This document shows, piece by piece, positions 1 to 7,433 of a stretch of 8,970 bases of DNA. The notes beneath the pieces were generated by a model that saw nothing but the letters and a program-made list of their open reading frames with translations, ran no database searches and had not been told where the DNA came from. The stretch comes from Sphingobacteriaceae bacterium (GTDB lineage Bacteria; Bacteroidota; Bacteroidia; Sphingobacteriales; Sphingobacteriaceae): the NCBI GenBank assembly GCA_947478315.1, contig CANJWF010000039.1, positions 1-8,970 on the forward strand, written 5' to 3'. Both the position numbers and the translations under genes were made by a program. Position 1 is the stretch's first letter. The number at the start of each line of letters is the position of its first letter.

Positions 1-2
1 TA

Positions 3-422
3 AACCAATCCAAAATTGCCATAGGATCTGGACGATTAATAGGAAAAGGATTTCTGCAAGGAACTCAAACAAAATTTGACTTTGTTCCCGAACAGAGTAC
101 TGATTTTATTTTTTGTACGGTTGGAGAAGAATGGGGATTTATAGGTAGCTTAGTAATTATAGGGTTGTATCTTTTTTTATTATTAAGAATTGTGACACTT
201 GCTGAACGACAACGCTCTGCTTTTGCGAGAGTTTATGGATATGGTGTAGCTTGTATTATTTTTTGCCATGTTTTCATTAACATCGGAATGACAATAGGAA
301 TTATTCCCGTTATCGGAATACCTCTACCATATTTAAGCTATGGAGGTTCTTCTCTATGGGGATTTACCATATTACTCTTCATTCTACTTAAATTAGATTC
401 AAACAGAATGGGGGCAATTTAA
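3..422 (+). CDS. rodA: RodA, peptidoglycan glycosyltransferase of the SEDS family (3' part only)
   Basis: This is the C-terminal 139 codons of a SEDS-family protein whose 5' end lies outside the window. The frame is open from position 3 and ends in TAA at 420-422. Family landmarks are clear: SKIAIGSG and GKGFLQGTQTKFDF near the start, then VPEQSTDFIF, GEEWGF, and the terminal PLPYLSYGGSS in the last extracytoplasmic loop, with hydrophobic membrane segments between and after them. SEDS proteins polymerise lipid II into glycan strands with a partner class B PBP. RodA serves the elongation machinery and FtsW division. The FVPEQSTDFIF and GTQTKFDF wording fits RodA better than FtsW. A GTG or ATG downstream start (for example 165) would remove conserved motifs, so it is not a real start. 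The gene ends 6 bp from the convergent transporter gene. Confidence 0.93.
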   Translation, partial: NQSKIAIGSGRLIGKGFLQGTQTKFDFVPEQSTDFIFCTVGEEWGFIGSLVIIGLYLFLLLRIVTLAERQRSAFARVYGYGVACIIFCHVFINIGMTIGIIPVIGIPLPYLSYGGSSLWGFTILLFILLKLDSNRMGAI

Positions 423-428
423 AACAAA

Positions 429-1220
429 TCACACTTCATTAACTGCTTCATGCATCAATTTTTGCGACAAATTTTTACCCAAATACCTGTCAATAATGGC
501 ATGAATGATATATAACAAGGGAGTTATCAATAATGCTACAAGAAATTTATATAAATAGTTCACTAATCCTATTGCGAGCACCATTTGCAAACTCCAATGA
601 AAAGCTGGATTTAAGTAAAAAGCAATCAAAATAACAACAAAACTATCTATCAATTGAGATATAAGTGTGGAACCTGTTGCTCTCAACCAAAGAAATTTTT
701 CACCTGTTATTTTCTTTAATTTGTGAAAAACAAATACATCTACCAGCTGACCAATCATAAAAGCAAAGATAGAGCCTACAATAATCCACATCCCTTGACC
801 AAAAACATTACTAAAAGCATCATTCATATGAAGATGCTCGCCTGAATCGGTTACTCTATGTATCCAAAAATCTGAAGGAACTAAATTAATAGCCAAACCA
901 GTTATAAAAAAAGCATAAATAATCAGTATGACCGTTAAATTAGACAAAAATCGCACCCCTCTTATTCCAAAATATTCATTAATAATATCTGTCATAATAA
1001 ATACAAAAGGCCACGTAATTACACCAGCAGACATATTCAAAGATAAATGAGGTACTCCAAAAAGATTCATGTCAAAAATTGGCAAACCCAAAGAGCGTTC
1101 TACACTAAAAATTTTAACTCCAATAAATTCCGATAAAATAGCATTTGCCACAAAAAAACTTCCCAAAACAATAAATAAACGATTTTCTTTAGCTTGATAT
1201 TTAAATGCCATAATGCCCAA
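429..1220 (-). CDS. Queuosine precursor transporter, VUT family (YhhQ/QPTR-like)
   Basis: This is a 263-residue multi-spanning membrane protein of the VUT (DUF165) family. Characterised members import queuosine precursors (preQ0/preQ1 or queuine) for tRNA wobble modification. Two family signatures are visible: GVITWPFVFIMTDIINEYFG at about residues 66-85 and LRATGSTLISQLIDSFVV at about 179-196. Hydrophobic segments lie around residues 15-32, 66-80, 95-113, 144-165, 187-203 and 213-240, and the tail is short and charged. Length is slightly above the E. coli YhhQ size because of the loop at 112-140. The start is either ATG at 1220 or the in-frame ATG three codons in (1211); nothing decides between them. 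Its substrate is inferred from family only. It is transcribed alone, divergently from the aminotransferase gene and convergently with rodA. Confidence 0.9.
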   Translation of the reverse strand: MGIMAFKYQAKENRLFIVLGSFFVANAILSEFIGVKIFSVERSLGLPIFDMNLFGVPHLSLNMSAGVITWPFVFIMTDIINEYFGIRGVRFLSNLTVILIIYAFFITGLAINLVPSDFWIHRVTDSGEHLHMNDAFSNVFGQGMWIIVGSIFAFMIGQLVDVFVFHKLKKITGEKFLWLRATGSTLISQLIDSFVVILIAFYLNPAFHWSLQMVLAIGLVNYLYKFLVALLITPLLYIIHAIIDRYLGKNLSQKLMHEAVNEV

Positions 1221-1377
1221 TATTTTTTATACTCTACTATATTAATAACGATTAATGTGTACCACAAAACATTGATTTATATCGTTAAAACATATCGCGG
1301 TTTGTTGCGTAAAAATAACGATGTTAACCCTTGCTCATTAAAATAATTCATTATTTGACATAAAAATTTTATTTGTA
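1221..1377. promoter_or_regulatory. Divergent intergenic region with three TAACGAT heptamers
   Basis: These 157 bp separate the divergent starts of the transporter and the aminotransferase and must hold both promoters. TAACGAT occurs at 1246-1252 and 1316-1322, and its reverse complement ATCGTTA at 1281-1287. The gaps between neighbouring copies are 28 nt in both cases. This could be an operator for a factor that binds alternating half-sites, or chance in AT-rich DNA. A weak Bacteroidota-like promoter for the aminotransferase may be TTG at 1331-1333 with ATTATTTG at 1350-1357, about 20 nt before the GTG start, but the -7 box matches the usual TAnnTTTG only in its second half. I found no riboswitch fold. 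Confidence 0.35.
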
Positions 1378-2523
1378 GTGCTAAATTTTATTTCCAAGCT
1401 ACCACATGTCAATCAAAGCATTTTTAGTGCAATGACAACGCTTTGTAGCGAACATCAAGCAGTAAATTTATCACAAGGATTTCCTGACTTCGAAACACCT
1501 AACGAATTGATTAATTTGGTTTATCGAAAAATGCTATCTGGACATAACCAATACGCTCCAATGGCAGGATTATTACGATTACGTGAAATTTTAGCCGAAA
1601 AAATTGAACACTTACATGGCTATTATTACAATCCAGAAAGTGAAATAACTATAACAGCAGGAGGCACACAAGCTATTTTTACAGCAATAGCAACCATTAT
1701 TAGACCAGGAGATGAAGCAATTATAATAGAACCTGCTTATGATAGTTATGCTCCATGCGTAAAAATAATGGGGGGATTTGTTAAAAGTATCACATTAGAA
1801 CCTCCTGGATATCACATCAATTGGCAATTGTTAAGAAGATTAATTAGTTCGCAAACTAAATTAATTATCATTAATTCTCCCCATAATCCTACTGGAACCA
1901 TTTTAGATGAGGGAGATATGCAAGAATTGATTAAATCGGTACAACAAACCGATATTATGATTGTAAGTGACGAAGTCTATGAACATATCATTTTTGATGG
2001 GCACACACATTTGAGTGTATCGCACTACCCAGAATTACAAGAACGTAGTTTTGTAATTTCCTCTTTTGGGAAAATATTCCATAATACTGGATGGAAAGTG
2101 GGCTATTGTACTGCACCTAGTAAACTAATGGGAGAATTTAGAAAAATACATCAATTTGAAATTTTTAGTGTAAATACTCCTATACAATATGCTTTAGCTG
2201 ATTATTTGCAAGAAGAAGAACATTATTTGCAACTAGTTGACTTGTATACAGAAAAAAGAAATTTATTCTCACATTTACTTCAAGGAACAAAATTTAAACT
2301 TTTGCCCTGCAAAGGCACCTATTTTTTATTGGCACAGTATGGAGATATTTCAGACGAACCTGATATAAACTTTGCAAAACGACTCATCAAAGATTATGGC
2401 GTTGGGTCTATACCTATATCATCCTTTTATACCCAAAATATGGATTATAAAACATTAAGGTTCTGCTTTGCCAAAAAAGATGATACGCTAAAAGAAGCAG
2501 CAGAAAGATTATCTAAAATTTAA
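1378..2523 (+). CDS. PLP-dependent methionine/glutamine aminotransferase, YbdL type
   Basis: This 381-residue class I/II (fold type I) aminotransferase matches E. coli YbdL along its whole length: INLSQGFPDF-like VNLSQGFPDF at about 29-38, QYAPM at 58-62, SPHNPTGT at 167-174, SDEVYEHI at 197-204, SSFGK with the PLP lysine K232, GWKVGYC at 238-244, and LRFCFAKK with the carboxylate-binding arginine R361. N170, D198 and Y201 sit at the expected cofactor positions. YbdL/KAT-like enzymes use methionine, glutamine and aromatic amino acids, or their keto acids; preference here is inferred. The start is taken as GTG 1378: there is no in-frame ATG upstream before the stop at 1339-1341, and the SKLPHVNQSIF segment right after it matches the family N-terminus. 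It lies 28 bp before the omega-amidase gene and is probably cotranscribed with it. Confidence 0.92.
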   Translation: MLNFISKLPHVNQSIFSAMTTLCSEHQAVNLSQGFPDFETPNELINLVYRKMLSGHNQYAPMAGLLRLREILAEKIEHLHGYYYNPESEITITAGGTQAIFTAIATIIRPGDEAIIIEPAYDSYAPCVKIMGGFVKSITLEPPGYHINWQLLRRLISSQTKLIIINSPHNPTGTILDEGDMQELIKSVQQTDIMIVSDEVYEHIIFDGHTHLSVSHYPELQERSFVISSFGKIFHNTGWKVGYCTAPSKLMGEFRKIHQFEIFSVNTPIQYALADYLQEEEHYLQLVDLYTEKRNLFSHLLQGTKFKLLPCKGTYFLLAQYGDISDEPDINFAKRLIKDYGVGSIPISSFYTQNMDYKTLRFCFAKKDDTLKEAAERLSKI

Positions 2524-2551
2524 TCCTATTATTATAAGTTAATAATTAAAA

Positions 2552-3331
2552 ATGGCTAATCTTAAGATAACAACTGTTCAAACCTATTTATTTTGGGAGA
2601 ATATTGATAAGAATTTAGACTATATCGCAAAAAAACTAACGTCTATTCGCGAAAAAACTGATTTAATTGTATTACCAGAAATGTTTAGTACCGGTTTCAC
2701 GATCAATGTGAATACTCTTGCAGAAAACATGAATGGAAAGACGATGAAGTGGATGGAAATGTGTGCTAATTTATATTCCTCTGTCATTACTGGCAGTATC
2801 ATTATTCAAGAGCATAATGATATTTTTAATCGATTAATTTGGATGTATCCCAATGGCAATTATGTCACTTACGACAAACATCATTTATTTAGATTAGGCA
2901 ATGAACATAAGAATTTTAGCGCAGGGAAAGAGAAATTAATTGTGGATTTAAATGGGTGGAAAATTTTGCCGACAATTTGCTACGATCTTCGCTTCCCCGT
3001 ATGGCTCAGAAACACTAAAAAATCTCCTTATGATTTACTGTTAGTAGTAGCCAATTGGCCAGAAAAACGCGCTCTACATTGGAAAACACTTATACAAGCA
3101 AGAGCTATTGAAAATCAAATTTATTCAATTGGAGTTAATCGGGTAGGTTACGATGGTAATCAAATTTATCATTCGGGAGACTCTATGGTAATAGACCCTA
3201 CTGGCAATTTAGTATACTATAAAAGAGACGAAGAAGACATTTATACTTTCACCATATATGAAGAAGAACTCCTAAAGGCAAGAAGAAGCCACCCTTTCTT
3301 ACAAGACGCAGATTCATTCTCCCTAAAGTAA
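2552..3331 (+). CDS. Omega-amidase, nitrilase superfamily (YafV/Nit2-like)
   Basis: This is a 259-residue carbon-nitrogen hydrolase. The Glu-Lys-Cys triad is complete: E43 in LPEMFSTGF, K109 in YDKHHLF, and C143 in ICYDLRFP. The second structural glutamate is probably E118, in RLGNEHKNF. Further family wording includes NWPEKRALHWKTLIQARAIENQ (about residues 168-189, given here as key words NWP, HW, QARAIENQ) and GDSMVIDPTG near 209-218. Length agrees with YafV (about 256 residues). YafV and eukaryotic Nit2 hydrolyse alpha-ketoglutaramate, and alpha-ketosuccinamate, to the dicarboxylic keto acid and ammonia. Placement 28 bp after a YbdL-type transaminase supports that activity: glutamine-donor transamination makes alpha-ketoglutaramate, and this enzyme removes it. 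The protein is predicted cytosolic, with no signal peptide. The start ATG at 2552 places the first beta strand, LKITTVQT, where the family has it. Confidence 0.9.
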   Translation: MANLKITTVQTYLFWENIDKNLDYIAKKLTSIREKTDLIVLPEMFSTGFTINVNTLAENMNGKTMKWMEMCANLYSSVITGSIIIQEHNDIFNRLIWMYPNGNYVTYDKHHLFRLGNEHKNFSAGKEKLIVDLNGWKILPTICYDLRFPVWLRNTKKSPYDLLLVVANWPEKRALHWKTLIQARAIENQIYSIGVNRVGYDGNQIYHSGDSMVIDPTGNLVYYKRDEEDIYTFTIYEEELLKARRSHPFLQDADSFSLK

Positions 3332-3400
3332 TCCCTTTCTAACATTTGAATGAGCACCCATCGTTAAGATACTATTACTATAATTTAATTTCTCGGAACT
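3332..3400. other. Convergent intergenic gap, no clear terminator
   Basis: These 69 bp lie between the 3' ends of the omega-amidase and the fused E1 genes, so both transcripts should end around here. I see no GC-rich hairpin followed by a T run on either strand. One more ATCGTTA heptamer falls at 3360-3366, but with no neighbour it carries little weight. Confidence 0.4.
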
Positions 3401-5830
3401 CTATTGATATAATTTCGGAAATTTATGAGAATTTGTATCGTGCATCATATCATATACCACTTCTATAATATCATCAATATTGGGTTTGCTAAAATAATCT
3501 CCATCTGAACCATAAGGTGGACGGTGTTCTTGGGCCGTGAGTGTTCGAGGCTGAGCATCTAAGTAATAATATCCACCATGCTCTTCTAACACTTGTTGCA
3601 TAATAAACGCAGATGCACCACCAGGTACGTCTTCATCTATAATTAACAACCGATTTGTTTTTTGTAGAGATTGTAAAATGATTTTTTGAATGTCGAATGG
3701 TAACAATGTTTGAGGATCTACAATTTCAATGGAAATACCCATTGATTCCAACTCATCAGCGGCTTGTTGCACAATACGTAAGGTAGAACCGTAAGATACT
3801 ACAGTAATATCAGACCCTGCCCTAACAATTTCGGCGATACCTAATGGAATCGTAAAATCTCCTACATTAATAGGAAGTTTTTCTTTAATGCGATAACCAT
3901 TCAAACATTCGATAACAAAAGCTGGTTCATCTCCTCTTAGCAATGTGTTGTACATGCCCGCCGCCTGTGTCATATTTCTAGGAACACATAAATGAATACC
4001 CCTAAGACATCCCAATAACATACCAATGGGGGAACCAGAATGCCATATTCCTTCCAAACGATGCCCCCTTGTACGTATGATGAGTGGAGCTTTTTGTCCC
4101 CCCTTTGTCCTATAACTTAAGCAAGCCAAATCATCGCAAAGAATATTAATCGTAAAATATACGTAATCTAAGTATTGAATTTCCACAATTGGCTTTAATC
4201 CCCTCATTGCCAAGCCAATGCCTTGACCTACAATGGTCATTTCTCGAATTCCCGTATCTGTAATACGTAATTCTCCATATTTTTTCTGCAATCCTGCAAA
4301 ACCTTGATTCACATCTCCTATTTGACCAACATCCTCTCCCAAAGCAACAATACGAGGGTCTCTTTGAAAATGACTATCAAAACAGGCATTTAATACCTCT
4401 CTTCCGTCAACCATTTGAGGATTATCTTCAAATAATGGTTTAATTTCTTCAATTTTAGAAGGCGATTCTGATGAATCGGTAAAAAGTTTGGAATTATACC
4501 TGTCTTTGTTAAGTTCTTGCTGTTCTTTATACCAAATTATCAACGGATATTTTTGAGACAATTGTTCGCTGCGAGTAATTCTCAGTACTTTTCTTATCGC
4601 TGTAGCAATATCTTTTCTTCCAGGGTCTACGGTTATCTTTAATTCATTGATGATGACAGATAGTTCTTGACAATAAGCAGATACGGTAGTCAACTGCTCT
4701 AACAATTCTACCGTTTTTTGAATTTCTGATTTAATTTCAGACAAATAGCGCATCCATGCTGTTTTCTGATACTCTCGTACAGATGTTTTAGCTTGATTTT
4801 CAATCGAGATGATTTCCGTTTCGTCAGCAATGGCAGATTCAATAATCCATTCACGCATTTTTATAATACAGTCGTACTCAGCTTCCCATTGCAAGCGTTC
4901 TTTAGATTTATATCTTTCGTGTGAGCCCGACGTGGAATGACCTTGTGGTTGAGTCATTTCTGTTACATGCACTAATACGGGTACGTGTTCTTCTCGAGCG
5001 ATTTGTACTGCTTTTAAATACGTCTCACACAAGGCTACATAATCCCAACCTCTGACCTTGAAGATTTCAAAACCTGGTTTACCTTCTTCTCTTTGAAAAC
5101 CTTTTAGTACTTCGGAAATATCTTCCTTAGTAGTTTGATGTTGTGCATGAACAGATATGCCATAAGCATCGTCCCATACGGAAACAACCATCGGAATTTG
5201 CAATACCCCAGCCGCGTTAAATGCTTCAAAAAACACCCCTTCTGCTGTTGATGCATTTCCAACTGTTCCGAAAGCAACTTCATTTCCTGCAATAGAAAAA
5301 TCAGTTAGTGCGGCCAATTCAGGATTTTGTCGATATAATTTAGATGCATAAGCCAAACCTACCAAACGTGCCATTTGACCACCTGTCGTAGAAGTATCTG
5401 TAGAAGTGAGCTTTAAATCAGTTTGTTTTTTCCACTGTCCATAATCATCTAAAAAACGTGTACTGAAATGGCAATTCATTTGACGACCTGCGGATGATGG
5501 CTCAAATTGCACATCGGCATGAGCATATAATTGAGAAAAAAATTCTGTGATATTACTCATCCCAGCAGCAAATACAAAGGTCTGATCTCTATAATAACCT
5601 GCACGCCAATCTCCGTTTTTAAAAGTTTTAGCTAAAGCAATTTGAGCTAACTCTTTTCCATCTCCAAATATCCCAAACTTTGCTTTCCCTGTTAAAACTT
5701 CTTTCCGACCTAATAAACTCGCTTGACGGCTTTCATAAGCAATCTTATAATCATTGATAACTTGTTTTCTAAACTCGTCAAAGTTCATCGTTGAACTGTC
5801 GAAAGGTGCTGTCAAAGATTCTTGTTTCAT
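3401..5830 (-). CDS. Fused 2-oxoacid dehydrogenase E1 component, alpha and beta in one chain
   Basis: This 809-residue protein joins an E1-alpha-like half (about residues 20-330) to an E1-beta-like half (about 473-795) through a charged, helical linker. E1 decarboxylates a 2-oxoacid with thiamine diphosphate and passes the acyl group to the E2 lipoyl domain; here the substrate is probably a branched-chain oxoacid or pyruvate, which sequence alone cannot settle. Alpha-half landmarks are YYRDQTF (79-85), MNCHFSTR (118-125), the cofactor segment GNASTAEG (191-198) to WDDAYGIS (219-226), and the phospho-loop-like QGHSTSGSHERYKS (296-309). Beta-half landmarks are ALGEDVG (496-502), TDTGIRE (524-530), EIQYLDY (550-556), a transketolase C domain with VVSYGS and EIVDPQTLLPFD, and RPPYGSDG near the end. 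In the cofactor segment the usual Asp is N192 and the usual Asn is D221. M15 (MNFDEF) is an alternative start. It lies 89 bp after mqnA on the same strand. Confidence 0.9.
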   Translation of the reverse strand: MKQESLTAPFDSSTMNFDEFRKQVINDYKIAYESRQASLLGRKEVLTGKAKFGIFGDGKELAQIALAKTFKNGDWRAGYYRDQTFVFAAGMSNITEFFSQLYAHADVQFEPSSAGRQMNCHFSTRFLDDYGQWKKQTDLKLTSTDTSTTGGQMARLVGLAYASKLYRQNPELAALTDFSIAGNEVAFGTVGNASTAEGVFFEAFNAAGVLQIPMVVSVWDDAYGISVHAQHQTTKEDISEVLKGFQREEGKPGFEIFKVRGWDYVALCETYLKAVQIAREEHVPVLVHVTEMTQPQGHSTSGSHERYKSKERLQWEAEYDCIIKMREWIIESAIADETEIISIENQAKTSVREYQKTAWMRYLSEIKSEIQKTVELLEQLTTVSAYCQELSVIINELKITVDPGRKDIATAIRKVLRITRSEQLSQKYPLIIWYKEQQELNKDRYNSKLFTDSSESPSKIEEIKPLFEDNPQMVDGREVLNACFDSHFQRDPRIVALGEDVGQIGDVNQGFAGLQKKYGELRITDTGIREMTIVGQGIGLAMRGLKPIVEIQYLDYVYFTINILCDDLACLSYRTKGGQKAPLIIRTRGHRLEGIWHSGSPIGMLLGCLRGIHLCVPRNMTQAAGMYNTLLRGDEPAFVIECLNGYRIKEKLPINVGDFTIPLGIAEIVRAGSDITVVSYGSTLRIVQQAADELESMGISIEIVDPQTLLPFDIQKIILQSLQKTNRLLIIDEDVPGGASAFIMQQVLEEHGGYYYLDAQPRTLTAQEHRPPYGSDGDYFSKPNIDDIIEVVYDMMHDTNSHKFPKLYQ

Positions 5831-5919
5831 GCGAAATAGGTTTGGTAGCTTAGCTTGGTGATAACTTTTACGATGGTTGAGTATTGTACAATTGGAGACA
5901 TAAATAACACGTAATTTGT

Positions 5920-6678
5920 TTACAGAGTTGATGCCAATTTCAGAAAAAGCTGCATGCCTTCTTCATGTTTTTCACTTATGTGATATTGTATTTTATTAAC
6001 TAAATAATCCGCAATATCAAAATTATCTACCGTTTTTTCGTGATCTTTAATAACCGAAGCAATATTGGCTATGCCTACTGACAAAGCACAATTAAATTGT
6101 TCAACAAATGATTGTTCTATGTATTTATTGGCAACCCATACAGCAAAAACAAATGGTAGTTGAGTAAATTCTTGCCAAATTTGAGATAAATCGTAAACAA
6201 ATTCATAATTTTTCGTTTCTCCAAAGGTTCTGTCTCCAATAAGAACAGAAGCATCTACTTCGTTGATTTCACTGTCTACAAATTCTACAGAAAGTTTCCA
6301 AAAATATTTGAGCAAAACTTTTAACAATAAATTAGATGTCTGAGAATGAGTGTCTAAGCGAACTGTATGTATGTGTTGAACAGGTTTATTACTCAATAAA
6401 AAAACAGAATTGACAACTCCTGTTGCACAAATGCCGTAACATGAAATTATTGTAAGAAGATTCATATTTCCCAGCAAAGTGGCTACTGGAACTAACCCTA
6501 TATCGACTTCATCATTAAGCACTTTTTCTGCACATAAAGACGGAATATCTAAACTTAAATCAATAGTTGTAATAAGATTAGTTTGGTATATACCGAAAAC
6601 GAAAGGCTTAGTATTCGTGTAAGAAACGGCAGATATTTTATAAGTTTTTATTGGTAAAAGACATGAGTTAAAAACCAT
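5920..6678 (-). CDS. mqnA: Chorismate dehydratase MqnA, futalosine menaquinone pathway
   Basis: This 252-residue protein has the periplasmic-binding-protein-like fold of the MqnA/MqnD family. MqnA dehydrates chorismate to 3-[(1-carboxyvinyl)oxy]benzoate, the first committed step of the futalosine route to menaquinone, in the cytosol. Visible signatures are KISAVSYTNTKPF (14-26), DIGLVPVATL (59-68), SQTSNLLLK (112-120), VLIGDRTF (145-152) and LPFVFAVW (174-181). These fit MqnA rather than MqnD. The common SYLN motif reads SYTN here. The ATG at 6678 lies inside the 3' end of the phosphatase gene, an 11-bp overlap that suggests translational coupling. It gives about ten residues before the first beta strand, slightly more than usual, but there is no better in-frame ATG close by. 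With mqnE upstream on the same strand, this assignment is strong. Confidence 0.93.
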   Translation of the reverse strand: MVFNSCLLPIKTYKISAVSYTNTKPFVFGIYQTNLITTIDLSLDIPSLCAEKVLNDEVDIGLVPVATLLGNMNLLTIISCYGICATGVVNSVFLLSNKPVQHIHTVRLDTHSQTSNLLLKVLLKYFWKLSVEFVDSEINEVDASVLIGDRTFGETKNYEFVYDLSQIWQEFTQLPFVFAVWVANKYIEQSFVEQFNCALSVGIANIASVIKDHEKTVDNFDIADYLVNKIQYHISEKHEEGMQLFLKLASTL

Positions 6679-7285
6679 CTTTTAAATGATCGAGGTTACA
6701 GCTTTTAATAACTTTAAATTGTTGTTGATCATATTGTAATAAATACAAAGCTGTATTTTCATGACCAAAAGTATCCATTTGACTTAAATGGGTATTTGTA
6801 ATGGTACACATCAATATTCTTAATGTTCTTCCATGAGTGCAAAGTAACACGTTTTTTTCGTGAGTATTATTAATAATTCTATCTATACCCTGCTTCAATC
6901 TGACTTGTACTTCAAGAGGACTTTCTCCTCCCTCGGTTTTATGATTCAATTTACCTTCGCGCCAACCGTTCAACAATGCATTAAACTCTACCGTTAAATT
7001 TGGGGAGACGGATTGACCTTCATGTTTTCCCCAATTCATTTCATCAAATTCAGATAATTGTTCGTATGGAATAGATTGACTGATGAAATTATCAACTGTC
7101 TGTTGAGTTCTTTTTAAAGCAGAAGTATATATTTTATCAAAAGGAACATTTCGATAGTGATGAAAAAATGCACGAGCTTGACCTTGTCCTTTTTCATTTA
7201 AATCCGTATCAACTCCCCTACCTTGAACTATGCCCAAACGATTCAATTCTGTCTCTCCATGTCGAATAATGTATATGTTTTTCAT
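6668..7285 (-). CDS. Histidine phosphatase family protein (phosphoglycerate-mutase-like)
   Basis: This is a 205-residue member of the branch-1 histidine phosphatase superfamily. The RHGET box gives the phosphorylated histidine H9 with R8. R59 lies in SALKRTQQT, the acidic residue E82 in DEMNWGKHEG, and the second catalytic histidine H151 in LLCTHGRTLRIL. Length is normal for GpmB/CobC/PhoE-like phosphatases. The substrate cannot be read from sequence: the family covers sugar phosphates, alpha-ribazole phosphate, phosphoglycerate and others. It overlaps mqnA by 11 bp and follows mqnE in the same direction, so it is probably part of a menaquinone operon, though no phosphatase step is known in the futalosine route. 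The start ATG at 7285 sits directly before the first beta strand, NIYIIRHG. The leader just upstream is a diverged copy of the mqnE leader. Confidence 0.9.
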   Translation of the reverse strand: MKNIYIIRHGETELNRLGIVQGRGVDTDLNEKGQGQARAFFHHYRNVPFDKIYTSALKRTQQTVDNFISQSIPYEQLSEFDEMNWGKHEGQSVSPNLTVEFNALLNGWREGKLNHKTEGGESPLEVQVRLKQGIDRIINNTHEKNVLLCTHGRTLRILMCTITNTHLSQMDTFGHENTALYLLQYDQQQFKVIKSCNLDHLKDGF

Positions 7286-7376
7286 TAGAATAAAATTATT
7301 CGTTAGTGTTTATCTTTCAATGGCACTCATGCATCTGCGATGTATCGGTTGTATTTATTTTTTCGTGGACTTCATG
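7286..7376 (-). repeat. Leader repeat copy A, upstream of the phosphatase gene
   Basis: These 91 bp, read on the minus strand into the phosphatase start codon, align with 8685-8779 in front of mqnE. By eye about 70% of bases agree with a few short gaps. Best kept are CATGAAGTCC at the far end, AGATGCAT in the middle, and TAACGAATAATT near the gene. A perfect inverted repeat, GAATAA-2 nt-TTATTC, spans 7288-7301 and ends 2 nt before the ATG. Confidence 0.75.
7288..7301. promoter_or_regulatory. Inverted repeat beside the phosphatase start codon
   Basis: Six-base arms separated by 2 bp (GAATAA and TTATTC) lie 2 nt upstream of the ATG at 7285. With such a short loop, a DNA operator is more likely than a hairpin. 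The mqnE leader has the matching element at 8687-8700. Function is inferred from position and duplication only. Confidence 0.4.
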
Positions 7377-7433
7377 CGTGCGTCGCAAGTTGTTTTTGAA
7401 ATGGACCGATGAAAAAGACAATTTCCTTTTCAT
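7317..7433 (-). CDS. Possible small ORF, 38 codons, ending MHECH
   Basis: This short open frame lies in the gap between mqnE and the phosphatase gene, with ATG at 7433 and TGA at 7319-7317, 31 nt before the phosphatase start. The peptide is basic and His-rich, with THEVHEK at residues 19-25 and MHECH at the end. The ORF upstream of mqnE ends in a related way (HEVLMEK then MHKCH). An AGGAG lies only 1 nt before the ATG, too close for a usual ribosome binding site. At the DNA level, parts of the middle align best with small frame-breaking gaps. It may therefore be a leader peptide, a decayed gene tail, or no gene at all. Confidence 0.25.
   Translation of the reverse strand: MKRKLSFSSVHFKNNLRRTHEVHEKINTTDTSQMHECH

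Noticed and set aside
1190..1260. preQ1 riboswitch in front of the queuosine-precursor transporter gene
   Set aside because: The context is right and the leader has an A-rich run (TATAAAAAATATTGG on the minus strand), but no matching short GC stem and loop of the preQ1-I type is present.
2620..2802. Minus-strand open frame within the omega-amidase gene
   Set aside because: It lies wholly inside a gene with an intact catalytic triad and has no family features; it is a shadow frame.
5104..5292. Minus-strand open frame in another register within the fused E1 gene
   Set aside because: It overlaps the conserved cofactor-binding part of E1 and has no independent support.
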